From contig NSJX01000017.1 in the NCBI GenBank assembly GCA_002286715.1, positions 421,244 to 485,243 on the forward strand: DNA of 64,000 nt. Direction: 5' to 3'. Position numbers and translations under genes: made by a program. Positions 42,390 through 53,982 of this stretch are shown in pieces (positions within the stretch are counted from its first letter, which is position 1; each line of letters opens with the position of its first letter). The DNA is from Dentipellis sp. KUC8613 (taxonomy: Eukaryota > Basidiomycota > Agaricomycetes > Russulales > Hericiaceae). The notes under the pieces were generated by a model, which was not told where the DNA came from, searched no databases, and was given only the letters and a program-made list of their open reading frames with translations.

Positions 42390-45300
42390 ATGACGCTCGC
42401 CGTCCTCCGCGCCCTGCACGCCATCATCGGCGATGCTCTCGAGGACATCGACGCTGTCTACTCGACCGCGGCGTCCTCTCGGTCGTCTTCGTGCACTCTG
42501 CCCAAGGAACCAGAGGCTGACGTCCTCCCACCGTCCCCCGCGTCGTCCACCCAACCAAAATCGTCCGCACGTCGAGCGGGGACCCCGCCGCTCTTGTCAA
42601 ATCACTCACCAACCCCAGCGACAACATTGAGTGTATCCGCGCCATCCAAGCGCATCATCGATTTTCCGTCTCTCGATGACCCTGTTGATCCTGCAGATGA
42701 CGCAGACGCAGAGGCGGAGCGGCTTCGTTCAAATCCCGCGGTTGCGAACGCCGTGTCGCGCATCGTCGCGGCATGTGGCCAGCTGAGCATTACTGTTCGC
42801 AGCCCGTTTCTCGTCCTCTGCGATGCTGGCATGGGCGTGCGTCCTCTTTTACTTCACCCGCCCATTCGCGATGCTGACAGACCCGTAGTACCACCTTCCT
42901 TCTGCACTCCGCTTCCTCGAGGCGGCGCATATACCTGAGCTTTTGCGCCCCGCGGGACCGGAGGGCCTTCATGTGTCCGCCATCAGTGCTGCCCTCGGCG
43001 TTGATGCGGAAGTAGAAGGCCGAATTGGTACGCCGCTTGCTTTCTTGAAGGTGGAGGGAGAATGACGTTGGGTATAGCGCATATACTTCGCCTACTCGCG
43101 ACGCATCATCTCCTCATTGAACGCGAGCCGAATGTGTTCGCCCTCAATCGTATTTCTGCGATGCTGGACACCGGCAAAACATATGCTGATGTTGCACGCG
43201 CGTAAGTCTACATGAAAACATGCAGGTCATATTAATCCTCAGAAATCATATAGCCCCGAAAAGAAATACGAGTCTACTAATGGAGTCGCGGCTTTTTTCG
43301 CGCTCAAGTAAATTTCTTCAACCAATTTCATGCGCATATACCCACTCATTTCTATGACCATAGCACGGACGAGCTTTTCAAGGCCTCTGCATACCTCACG
43401 GAATCAATCCTACCCCACACGGCACCTCCCGAAGAAGTCCTCGCGCGAAACCTCCTTCCGCTCTCCCCTCCCAAACCCACCTCAATCACAGCAAACGCCA
43501 GCCCCATCTCCGCAGGTGTAAACCCCAATGTACTCACTACTCCAAAGAATGAGCCCCGCAGACAAGCCAGCACACCAACATCAGTGCGGGACGACGGGCC
43601 CATGCAGTTCGCACGCCCGCGAAGAGGCAGCGCACCCGATTCGCCCCCTGTGTCGCTGCAGGCGAAGACGTACACGCCCGGCCACGCACACGCTCAGAGC
43701 CAGGGACGCACCCCGAAACTGCGCCGCCTGCTCTCCCGCCCCAAGCTGACCGTCCCCTCCACGAATCCGTCCCCAGCACCACCACTCTCACCCGTATCCA
43801 TGCGCTCCCCCGCGAACTCCGACGACGGCGGCAGCAGCTTCAGGCTGGCGGCCACCTCGACACCGCGGCCGTCGCCGGCGGTGGCGAGAGCAGACCCGCC
43901 CAGCAGCGCGAGCGCGCACACGAAGAACAGCTGGATCCAGCGCTCACCAATCGCGCTCCTGAAACCGCGCACACCGAAACTGTCATTACGGCCAGGCGCA
44001 GCGGCATCGACGCTCTCCGTGCACGCCGGCCTGCGCTCGCCCATGAGCAGCGGGTTCTTCAGCCTGCGCAAGGACGAGCAGGAGCAGGAGCCCGAGAAGC
44101 ACCGCGACGGGCTGCAGCTCGAGCCGGCCTTCGCGCTCGCGCCGGCGCCGCAGCTGCGCTCCGCGCCGCCCTCGACGACGCGCCTGGCTTCGGGGGCGGC
44201 GTGGCAGAGCCACTCGCGCTCGAGCTCGACGCTCGCGCTGCAGGGCCCGCTGCCGCTCGACGAGCCCGTGCAGCTGCACACGCCCGCGGCGAGCCGCAGC
44301 CCGACGCGCACGGGGATGGAGCCGGAGGGGACGCGGTTTGCCGTGCGCACGTCTGAGGGCGGCCACTATCGCAGCCAGAGCCAGAGCCAGAGCCAGGCCA
44401 AGAAGGACAAACGCCCGCAGACGGGCCGCGCGCGCAGCGGGAGCATGGGCGTCGGGGGCAGCCCGCCGCTCACGGCGTTCAACCTGTCGCAGCGCACGGG
44501 GTCGCACTTCTGGGCGTGGCTCGAGGCGCCCGGGAATGAGGCGAGGCTGGCGCGGTTTGGGAGTGCGATGGGGGGCAGTAGGGGGTGGGAGGAGGATGGG
44601 ATCGAAGGTGCGTTTTGGACCTTTTGCCTGTCTTCACTGAGTTGAGACGTGGTGGTGCGTTAGCGTTTCCGTTTGCGAGTCTCCCGGACGGCGCGCTCGT
44701 CGTGGATGTGGGAGGTGGGATTGGGAGCACGTCGATGCTGCTGGCGGAGCGGTTTAAGGGACTGAGGTTTGTGATCCAGGACCGCGAGGCGGTGTGTAAG
44801 CTTGGGCGCGATGCGTGGCGCGCGCGCTGCCCGGAGCTGCTGGAGGAGGGGCGCGCGGTGTTCCAGGGTGCGTGCCGTCCACTCCACCCATCCCTTCACA
44901 CCCCCTCCCTTCATCCCTCATTCCAATTCCATGGCCGACATTCGCGATGTGCTAATAAATTTGTTGGGTGGACACAGTGCACGATTTCTTCACCCCACAG
45001 CCGGCACGGCACACGCCCGTCGGCGCGTTCATCCTGCGCGTGATCCTGCACGACTGGCCGGACGCGTTTGCGCGGCGCATATTGGTGCAGCTGCGCCGCG
45101 CGGCCGCGCCGGACACGTTTTTGGTGATTGGGGACCATGTGCTGCCGTATGCGTGCGCGTGCGATGATACGGGGAGCATGATGCGGGGTAAGGAGGGTGG
45201 GGCCGAGGAGAATGGGGATAGGGACACGGGCAAGGAGGAGAACGGGCATGCGAGCAAGGAGAGGAATGGCCATGCAAATGGAGGAGAGGAGAAAGACAGT

Positions 45301-46246
45301 CAGTACGGGGAGATAAATAAGGATAAGGACAAGCAAGGCGGCGTGGCAGGTGCCAACGCAGACGTGGACGTGGACAGCATAGAGGGCGCAGAGGCGCTCA
45401 GGACGTTGCGGGGCGCGAAGTGGCCTCTGCTTGCGAATCTGGGCCAGGCGAGCGCGAATGCGTACTGGATGGACCTCACGGTCAGTTTCTCTTCCCCCCA
45501 CCGCTGACTAGCACACTAACGCGCACGACTGCCAGATGCAAGTGACATTCAACGGCCTCGAACGCACGCTCCCGGAGCTCGTCGCGCTCACTGCGTCTGC
45601 AGGCTGGCGCATCGTGCGCGTCGCGCGCACCGAGGGCTCGCTCTTCGGGCACATCGTCGCCGTGCCCGCGCCGATGCCGCCCTCGCCCGCGCTTTCGCAC
45701 CAGAGCCGGTTCACAGATGTGTCCGCTGCGTCGCCGCGCGCCAGGGCCCGCAACATCAACAGGGACTGGGGCGTCGACGGGAACGGTAACGGGGACTGGG
45801 GCAAGAACGAGGATGGGGATAGGGATAGGGAACGCGTTGGCACGCTCGTGATTGGCGACGGGTGCGACGAGGACGATCTCCCGCCGATGATGGTCACGCG
45901 CCCGTCGACGCCTGCGCTGGACATGTTTGGGTTTGGCGGGCTGCCGCCGCGCGGGGTGGGCGTTGGGGACGATGATCTGCGCGGTGGAGGTGGCGGTGGG
46001 GGCGAGGGCGGCAAGGGGAAGAAGAGGGGCGAGGGGATGTGGGTGAGGTGGGTGAGGAGTCGGCGGAGGGGCGCGAAGGGCGCTGTGGAGGGAGAGCAGG
46101 CGAGGGAGGCGAAGGAGATGAGGGAGATGAGGGAGGAGGCGTGGTTGGCCCCGCCCGTGCCGGAGATTCCGCCGCAGGCGCAGACGCCGGCGCAGGGACG
46201 GAGCTTGCTGAAGAAGGTGTCACAGTATTTTGCGGAGGGGAGCTAG
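42390..46246 (+). CDS. Oversized SAM-dependent O-methyltransferase (COMT-like) with disordered insertions
   Basis: Family enzymes transfer a methyl group from S-adenosylmethionine to hydroxyl groups of small aromatic or polyketide molecules. Here roughly 1,100-1,150 residues are encoded, against about 400-450 usually. Dimerisation domain parts: MTLAVLRALHAIIGDALEDI, AGMGYHLPSALRFLEAAHIP, AHILRLLATHHLLIER, STNGVAAFFALNTDELFKAS. A ~280-aa Ser/Pro-rich insert (one exon, about 43450-44450, with a SQSQSQSQ run) precedes SHFWAWLEAPGNEARLARFG. The SAM site is ALVVDVGGGIGSTSMLLAER; the catalytic His is in RVILHDWPDAFARR. An Asn/Glu/Lys/Gly insert (about 45170-45390) interrupts the catalytic domain before the last strand, MQVTFNGLERTLPELVALTA and RIVRVARTEGSLFGHIV. 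A ~190-aa low-complexity tail follows. Exon junctions near 42837, 43030, 43201, 43311, 44609, 44867 and 45480 keep the frame. Confidence 0.85.
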
Positions 46247-46687
46247 CATCGGGAGAACGGAGAACGGTGAATGAAGAAGGTATGAGAAGGTAAATGTATT
46301 TTGTAGTTGATTGGCCTGGATGTTGGACTTGGCTGTGTATGTGCGAGTAGATGGCGAGTAAGTTATTGTAGGTACACTAGATGTTATGTTTTAGTAATTA
46401 TGTGCGAGTTTTTTCGAACATTGTATCAGGGTTTTGTGATTGAGGTCCTGACACCGGCCTCCACAAGGAGGGGTCCTCCGCCTGCCCTTCCACCTCCTTG
46501 ATATGCGCGACGAACGAGTCGATGTCGCCACATCCGGCAGAAACAGGCCCTGCGCACACGTCGTGCACGGCAGGCACATCCGCAAGGAGTTCTGCGCCGC
46601 TCGTCTGCATGATTCTCGTGCTAGTCTCTGCATTCTAAATATTGTAGCAGGTAGCTCATATCACACATGACATGGTGTGCAAATAAG
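46247..46687. other. Intergenic with one possible short coding frame
   Basis: 3' flanks of the convergent methyltransferase and SDR1. A minus-strand frame at 46398-46610 (70 codons, ATG 46610, MQTSGAELLADVPAVHDVCA onward) has codon use like the neighbouring genes, but no domain or homology is recognised. It may be a relic of a longer gene. Confidence 0.3.
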
Positions 46688-47842
46688 TCAGTTAAGCCGC
46701 CTCTCCTCCAGCACATCACAACACACATCCGTCCACGCTCGCAGGTTGTGCTCCCACATCGCAGATTTCGCGCGTATCTGCTTTTGCGCCTCTGGTCCGA
46801 GGAACAGCAACGACGGCCATTCACGGCCCGCGGCCCGCCCTTCGCCTCGCACGACATCCACGAGAATCTCCATTCCTTTCCGTGGATCGCCAACTTCGGG
46901 ATTTTCTACGATGCGCACTTTCACCATTTCGGCTAGCTGGGTGCGGAGGGGGTTGTAGTCTGCGATGGGTTGGCCAAGAGGCGTTGGCGGTGTGAAACCT
47001 GATGTGCGGAAAGCGGCGGGGGCGACGGGGAGGACGCGGATATTGAGGTGTCGGACTTCGCCAGCGAGTGTGTCAGCGTACGCTGGAAGGATATGCCGGG
47101 CGATAATTTGAGAAGCAAGGTCACGATAGGTGAGGGAAAGCAACGTACAGTGGATGGCGGCTTTCGAAGCCGAATATTGCGCTATTCGCATGCTCTGTGA
47201 GTCGGCCGCGGTATGCTACGATGAATCATAATGCCGAACTCACCGACACCCTAGTACACACATTTCCGTAACGCGTCAACTATGCTCCGTGTCAATAATT
47301 TGGAGACGACGTACGGGGATATTGGCCCAAGCTGAACGGCTCCCGATAATGACCACGGTTCCGTCTCGCCTCTCTCGCATGTGTGGCAAGACAGCGTTCG
47401 TAACATTGATGACTCCAAAGACGTTGGTCTTGAACTGCTCCAGGAATGCTTCTGCGCCTTCTTCTTCCGTCACACCACCTACCACGACGCCTGCGTTATT
47501 GACCAGCACGTCAACGCGTCCCCACTGCCCGATAGCCGTTTTCATGCTAGCTCGAATATTTTCTGCGGTATCTGTGACGTCGAGATCTAGTGTGCGGATG
47601 CGATTCTCGTCTCGGTCTCTAGGAGGCAACGCATCGACGACGGCGCGAAGCTTCTCGCGGGATGCTGGGCGTGCGGTAGCGATAACCTTGTCTCCACGGG
47701 CCAACACTGCCTCGACTAGGCTCGCGCCTAGGCCTGAGGTCGCACCTTCGCGGGGGATCAGCACTGCAGTGCCAATTATTTGGTGAAGTTGCATACCTGT
47801 GATCAGCCATACCTTCTCGCCAGTGGCTTTGGGACGGGTCAT
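46688..47842 (-). CDS. Short-chain dehydrogenase/reductase (SDR1), 303 aa
   Basis: Classical NAD(P)-dependent SDR, probably cytosolic; substrate unknown. Five exons, 47797-47842, 47315-47745, 47244-47250, 47149-47181 and 46688-47082, sum to 304 codons. Seen: cofactor motif VWLITGATSGLGASLV, RVDVLVNNAGVV, catalytic Ser region VVIIGSRSAW, catalytic QYSASKAAIH, then RVLPVAPAAFRTSG and the end DPRKGMEILVDVVRGEG. I start at ATG 47842 (MTRPKATGEK), right before the first strand; upstream in-frame starts would add an unconserved Ser-rich leader. Exon 3 is only 7 nt and supplies PGV before the active-site exon; the same 7-nt and 33-nt exons occur in SDR2. The intron after exon 1 ends in AAG. Confidence 0.9.
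47244..47250 (-). other. 7-nt micro-exon of SDR1
   Basis: Sense GGTGTCG between a TACTAG acceptor and a GTGAGT donor. It bridges a phase-0 exon end (ANIP) and a phase-1 exon start to give P-G-V-A-QYSASK. The paralogue has GGTATTG at the same place. Confidence 0.75.
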
Positions 47843-48703
47843 AATTGATACTTTCAAATACTCGAATGCTGTAGAGCTGGCTGAGGGAGATTGGAGAGGA
47901 CTTGCGTCTGATGAGAGCGGGGGAAACGTACTCGTCACGAAAAGGCTGATTGAAGTCATTTTAAGCGCAAATGACATCAGCCCAGCCCCGCCTCAAGCGT
48001 ACACACCGTGAAACATCAAGTGCATGGACCACCACTGGCGATGGGAGGTACGGTAGTTCCGGCTCGCAGGTGATCGCCAACCGGGTCGGAACTTGGGCTG
48101 CAGGCAGGTTCGGATTGGCTACGCGAAGCCATTTCTGATGTAGGGCGGCTTGAAATAAATTCTTATGACAGTCAGTGCATTACGGTCAGAGGCTCTGGAT
48201 ACTATGAAGATCGCCAGGTCGAATTCTAAAGGAGAAATGAACCTACTTCGGCCGAGAACGCAGGAATCATTAATGATCTGAACAGGGCCCGCTGAAGCTC
48301 GTCCACTAGCGGGTCACTCATTCGGACAGGCAGTCCATTCAGGACCTAAAGTCTGTCGTATACTTTAGCGCTTCATAACTAACCTTCGTAGTCATGACGT
48401 TCAACGAACGAGCCAGACACATCTACCTTCAAAAGTCACGCTCGCAATCTGTGAGGTTGAAGTCGTCGCCAAGGAGAGTCTTGGAGACGCCGGCGGGTCG
48501 GTAATTTAATTTTCAGGCGCCGGCGGCATTTCATCTCATCACCGATGTTCTCACGGTCATATGCTCTTCATGGTTCGCAGAAACTCAGGCATAGCGCCGA
48601 GGAACCTTCAAAACTTACAATCCCTTTCTTTACTCGTGTCATTGTATACAGATTGTTCTACCACTGTATGATCCTTATCCTTAGGCAGAACAGGCAGAAC
48701 TTA
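47843..48703. other. Intergenic, SDR1 promoter side
   Basis: No gene supported; AT-rich around 48140-48560. Confidence 0.45.
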
Positions 48704-51008
48704 TTACAGGGCTGTCTGACCCAGGACAGCTTGGAACACATGCAGGGCCGTCTCTGGCTGATCCCCTGGGATCATATCTGCCGATGGCGGTGAGTAAATG
48801 TCTGTTCTATTGATTCATGACGATACTCACGACCCGCGCCGTCCACCTCGATGTATGTCAGGTTTCTATGTCATGATAATAAGACTCGCGACCCTTGCAG
48901 GTTGTCCTCAGACGCACCTTTCGGAGCGGTACACGCCCCTTTGCGACCCACCGACGATGAGGGGTGTAGTGGGAGGTGCTGAGAAGCCCTGTGCTCCGTT
49001 CCACGTCAAGTTCTGGACTGTAAGGCGATCACCCAAGTTGAACAGCAGCGCATCCAGAAGTCCGTGCCACAACGTGATGCCGCGTGGCAGTTTCGCCAGC
49101 AAGTCTGGCATCAGTCCCTCGGAGTAAGGGGAAAGGTCCTGTCGTTTGAGGTCAGTATAGGTCAGTATATGAGCGAAACCTGGCGTACGCCGTCAGGGAA
49201 GACCTTGAAGGAATAGTCAGCCGTGTTTCTTGCCGTGAAACGACCTCCGAAGACTCACGTCAGAACACTCGCTGAATACGCCGGAATTTGGGATGTGCAA
49301 CGCTTTCTGCAGGGCGGTAAGCTATAGCCCGCGATGAGCAGCCATCGCGTCAGATATTTTGGTCCGTCGAGATCACATCACGACGAGGCTCACGGAGAGA
49401 TAAGTACTCGACCCATCGCTGGGTGCCGGACACTCGTCAGTATACCGATCTGTGCGCATTGCCCCTCAATTCATGAAACATTGCCGACGATAATATGATT
49501 TGCTTACAGACGTTGAAACAGGGATTTGACCCATAAGCTAGGGACTTATTTAGTACCGCCTGCAAATGGCAGCTCGGGGCTTAGGCATCACTCACCGTCC
49601 TGCGCAAAGTCGCCCCACATTTCACAATCGCCAGGTATCGCTTCTGAGTTGCCCGGAAGGAGGATCTTCCCTTTTGGGGGGTATGTCACTTGTGCGAGCA
49701 TATCATCGTATCTAGGACTCATTCGCCTACTTGTCTGTATCAAGGCTAATTGAAACGTACCCGCAGGATGCAGAGAGTCTCGCAAGGTTCGCGACCTCTG
49801 AATCAGACAAGCCGATGGCCTGTTGGTTTGTCTTCGCAAACTGTGCGACTGGTGCTTCCTGATCTACAACACTGTAAAATGCCGGCATCGTGAATATGCT
49901 CGCTGTCTGAAGGGGAGAATACGGGCGCACAAGCTGCTGTACACGCCGTCATTAATCAGAAGGCCTTGCAGGGAAAGCGGAAGCGCAGCTTGTTCTGCTG
50001 CACTCGCTTGTAGGATGCGCGTCGCGATATACGGTATGTACATCCCTACCACGTCGACTTGAACGACCAAAGTGTTTAATGTGAACAGGCAGATACGCAC
50101 CAGCATAACTCTCGCCAGTGATATACAACTTTTTCTTGGCCAATTCCGGGAAGACCGAATAGAATTGGGTCCTGGATATGAGTACGCACTTTGAACTCAT
50201 AACGAACAGGAGAAAGGAAATCGACTGACAGGAAGCCGTAGAACTCGTCAGCGAGATCGTTCTCGTCCTGGATATCTTGCGTGCCGACGGAGAAACCTGT
50301 GCCTACAGGCTATCCAAAGATTTTCTCATCAGTGTGGCTGCTCGTGTACAAAGCTTCACTATGAGCCCCCACTAACCTGGTCGATCCAGATCTTCGCAAC
50401 AAACATATTGACGTTAACCCAACATCTGTCAGGTAAAGTTCGGGTAGACGTACCACATCCGAGGCCTCCGTCCACGCATACTGGTTTGCCGTTGGCGCTT
50501 GAGCACCCGGCTTGAACGAGATCGGGCCGTTCTCCTGGAGGAACCCAGCTAGAGAGCTACACCCAGGTCCTCCATTCAGCCATATGGTAAACGAATCGCT
50601 CTCGGTTGACTGCGCCGAAGGCCAGTACCAAAAGAACAGTTGCTGCAACAGACCAGTCCTGGTAAGTGTGCATAATACCTACCATGATATATGTCAAACA
50701 CTCACACGATCGTCACCCGTCTTGTTCGACACTGGCAGTCGGCCGGCCCACGAGTCTTGGAGTGGGAAGTCGATATACGGGAGCGCAGATGAGTTCACGT
50801 GGAACGAGGCCGCCTTCGGGTTGCTGAACTGGGGCCTGTAGAAGTCCTCTGCGCGCCTCGTCACGGTCGGGCCAGCGGCCGTGGAGACGTTGAACTTCGG
50901 AGGTAGCAGGCGCAGGCGCCCGTTGCGCAGACGGTTGACGGGACCCATGTCGAAGCCCGCGAGCGCGGTGCTCGCGAGCAAAAGGGAAAAGGAAAGCTGG
51001 ATGTGCAT
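48704..51008 (-). CDS. Secreted serine carboxypeptidase S10 (CP1)
   Basis: Extracellular or vacuolar exopeptidase removing C-terminal residues from peptides at acid pH. Start ATG 51008 with signal peptide MHIQLSFSLLLASTALAGFD. Seen: DFPLQDSWAGRLPV, LFFWYWPSAQSTES, the substrate-carboxylate motif WLNGGPGCSSLAGFLQENGP, PVGTGFSVG, nucleophile Ser in LYITGESYAG, the probable catalytic Asp in ITLWHGLLDALL, and catalytic His in GAGHMIPGDQPETALH. The His codon is split by an intron (C/AT). About 570 residues from many exons, including a 15-nt exon IWIDQ at 50377-50391, where CP2 has no preceding intron. I traced the frame through the degraded-looking stretch 49300-49600 and it stays open (exon YGSNPCFNV keeps the conserved Cys), so the gene looks intact. 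Stop at 48704-48706. Tandem paralogue of CP2. Confidence 0.9.
50377..50391 (-). other. 15-nt micro-exon of CP1
   Basis: Encodes IWIDQ, between a GCGAAG acceptor and a GTTAGT donor. In CP2 the same residues (VWIDQ) are contiguous with the upstream exon, so one intron was gained in CP1 or lost in CP2. Confidence 0.7.
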
Positions 51009-51689
51009 GGTTGCTGAAGGACGACGACGACGGATTCCTTGGCCCACCTGCGTTTCTGGCGGTACTTATATGCGACCAGAATCGGTGAGCACGTTGCCAT
51101 GACCTGCTGAGGACGTGCTGGGCAGTGAAGAGCATGGCACAATGCTTCGTATGCATATGCTGCCTCCATACGGTCACAGCCGGCGGACGTGCGCCGAGGG
51201 ATCTCATCAAGGTGCGTGACTGCGGCCGTTGTGGTGATGGGAAGGGCGTGGATATCGCTTCTATACAACCGTGGCTTTGACGATCCAGCGTGGACTTGAA
51301 CTTGGATGCTGATGGCTACCACACCTGGTGATGGCACCCATCGAATAGTGGAAGTATCATGCATATGCTACTCATGCGTGTATCACCTGTTGTCGTCATA
51401 CCTGCAGGCTCTGCAGTACTTCGCATGTTCCCAGTAAAAGCATCGGCAGGGCAAGCTGTCCGAGCGCCTGCGTCTGGTAGACATCTTGCATCGCATGGCA
51501 GAATTTACAATTTCGCGTCATGTCATAGGCATAAAATCCCCACAAGGAACATGCCAAGCTGAGGGCGAACACTGAAGACGGTAAGCCATGCATACGAGCG
51601 GTGACCTGTACAGTCGGAATCCTTTGAAAGGTAGGCACAGTTTTATTTTACCAAATTCAAAATACACTACATTGTCTCTTTGCTTCGCA
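51009..51689. promoter_or_regulatory. Spacer between tandem carboxypeptidases; CP1 TATA at 51065
   Basis: The minus strand reads CGCATATAAG about 60 bases before the CP1 start; CP2 has the same CGCATATAAG about 45 bases before its start. The rest is the CP1 upstream region and the CP2 3' flank, with no other gene seen. Confidence 0.5.
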
Positions 51690-53929
51690 TCAGAGGGTGG
51701 TTTGACCCAAAACAGCCTCGAAGACGTGCAGCGCAGTCTCAGACTGGTCCTCCGGGATCATGTCTGTCACGAAACATCAGTAAGCTTCAAGATGCAAGAA
51801 ATTACACAGGTACTTACGACCGGCGCCGTCGACCTCGATATATGTGAGGCTCCTAGACAACTAATCAGCATGCCGAATGACAGGCGTGCAGGCGGCATAA
51901 CACACCTCTCGCTGCGGTAGACGCCCTTCTGCGATCCGCTGACAACCAAAGGCGTGGTCGGAGGGCCGCCGAAGCCCTGCGAGCCACCCCATGTCAGGTT
52001 CTGGATCGTGATGCGGTCGCCGCCTGCGAGCAGGAGCGCGTCGTTCAGGCCGTGCCAGAGCGTGATACCGCGCGGGAGCTTGGAGAGGAGGTCGGGGAAG
52101 AGTACTTCCGAGTACGGCGAGTTGTCCTGCGGGTTGTGTAAGTCAATATGATTCTTGGCCGTCACTGTGATGATGAAAGGAGGCTTACGTTATTGGGGAA
52201 GACCTGTAGATATGGGTAAGTGAATGAAATTGAAGGATCGGGAATGAAGGACGTACATTAATGCCGCTGCACTCGGAGAAGGTGCCAGCGTTGGGGACGT
52301 GGAGGGCCGTTTGGACGTCGGAGCGCTAGAGGCAGAAGTAGGTCGGTTTGTTGGAGATCTTCAATCGTACACGTGATCCAGTACTCACAGAGAAATAAGG
52401 CTCCAGGGGATCCGAAGGAGTCGGGCATTGGTCCGTATCACGATCTGTACAGAGCCGTCAGCTCATGTGCGCACATCGACGTAGCTCGGGCAACTCACAA
52501 ACGTTGAAGCATGAGTTGATGCCCAGAGCTGCATACGAGGTCGACTGAGTAACGATTCTCGCAGAGGACCGAGAGATGCGAACTACGCACCGGTCCCATA
52601 GAAATCATCCCAAACATCGCAGCGTTCGGGAATGTTCTCTGTGTTACCCGGCAACAGGATCTTGCCCTTCGGCGGGTACACGGAAGCCGCCTGAATCACC
52701 TTGTCGAACCTTCACAACCGAGCACAGCATATCAATTTGCCTACACTTTATGTGACCCTGGATTTTGGACAGATACGCACCCGCATGAGGATGACAAGTT
52801 AGCCCATTTGGCAACCTGTGAGTTTGAGAGCCCGAGGATCTTCTGGTTCGTCTTCGCAAATGCAGCAAGAGGAATCTCTTGGCTCGTGACACTGCGGGAA
52901 TCGCGATCAGCCTCTGGGGATGTTCAGATGACGAGAAACGGACTTACAAGCTACTGTAGACACCGTCGTTGATGAGGAGACCCTGCAAGGAGAGGGGGAG
53001 GGCAGCCTGCTCCGCAGCGCTGGCGTGCACAATGCGCGAGGCGATGTACGGAACGTACATTCCTGAACGAAATGTTGTTAGAAAATGATTTGGGAATCAA
53101 CACGGCGAACGAACCTGCGTAACTCTCGCCTGTAATGAACAGCTTCTTCGAAGCAAGTTCGGGGAAGACAGTGAAGAACTGCTGCCTGCAAGCAGATTCA
53201 CTTGACAAGAAAGGCGGAAGTCCACACAAGTCAACTTACAGGAAGCCATAAAATTCGTCTCCAAGGTCTGTCTCGTCATTTATGTCAGGCTTGCCAGTAG
53301 TGAAACCCGTTCCAACCGGCTGTTCGATGCAGCCCATTAGCAAACCGGTTCATGCCATTTTCAAGATAATGCGACGTACTTGATCAATCCAAACCACGTC
53401 GGATGCCTCAGTCCAGGCAAACTGGTTGGCTAACGGCTTTGATGAGCCAGGCTGGAAGGAGATGGGTCCGTTCTCCTGGAGGAAACCAGTGAGAGAACTG
53501 CATCCGGGGCCTCCATTCAGCCAGATAGTGAGGCTGTCACTCTCGATCGACTGCGAGGAAGGCCAGTACCAGAAGAAGAGTTGCTGCATCCCACCTAAAG
53601 TTAGCTCGTTTCCGGAACATCACGCGATGGAAATGACGTACGCGAGACTCGTTCGTCTTGTTCGTGATGGGTAACCGACCTGCCCAAGAGTCCTGCAGGG
53701 CGAAGTCGACGAGGGGAAGCGAAGACGAGTTCACTTGGAAAGTGGCCGCCTTGGGGTTGCTGAACTTCGGCGTGAAGAAGTCCTCCGCACGCTTCTGCAC
53801 TGCCGGTGCTGGTGCGGACGAGGACGGGATGACATGCAGCCGTCCATTTCGCAAGCGCTGTGCGGGGTTGAGAGCCCCAAGCGCGGTGCCAGAGAGTAGG
53901 AGAAGTGAAAGGGAGAGCTGCACGCGCAT
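51690..53929 (-). CDS. Secreted serine carboxypeptidase S10 (CP2)
   Basis: Same family and role as CP1. Start ATG 53929 with signal peptide MRVQLSLSLLLLSGTALGAL; stop at 51690-51692. Motifs: DFALQDSWAGRLPITNKT, LFFWYWPSSQSIES, WLNGGPGCSSLTGFLQENGP, PVGTGFTTGKPDINDE, nucleophile Ser in LFITGESYAG, MYVPYIASRIVHASAAEQAA, NSCFNV, the probable catalytic Asp in ITLWHGLNDALLLAGGD, catalytic His in GAGHMIPEDQSETALH, with the His codon again split by an intron (C/AC). The N-terminal region, with RLRNGRLHVIP and RAEDFFTPKFSNPKAA, may be a propeptide and is shared with CP1. N-glycosylation sequons include VNSS, NKTN and QNLT. The close similarity and shared intron positions show CP1 and CP2 are tandem duplicates. 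Confidence 0.92.
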
Positions 53930-53974
53930 TGTGGTCCAGCTGCGAGTGCGCCGGGTTCGCTGCTTGACGACGTG

Positions 53975-53982
53975 CTTATATG
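53975..53982 (-). promoter_or_regulatory. TATA box of CP2
   Basis: CATATAAG on the minus strand, about 45 bases before the CP2 ATG; the same sequence precedes CP1. Confidence 0.55.

Noticed and set aside
42424..44507. Long minus-strand frames over the methyltransferase
   Set aside because: Antisense to well-supported exons in very GC-rich sequence.
49300..49600. CP1 as a pseudogene
   Set aside because: The stretch looks broken at first, but acceptors at the CCCTAG near 49546 and at the later exons restore a frame matching CP2, with the conserved Cys kept.
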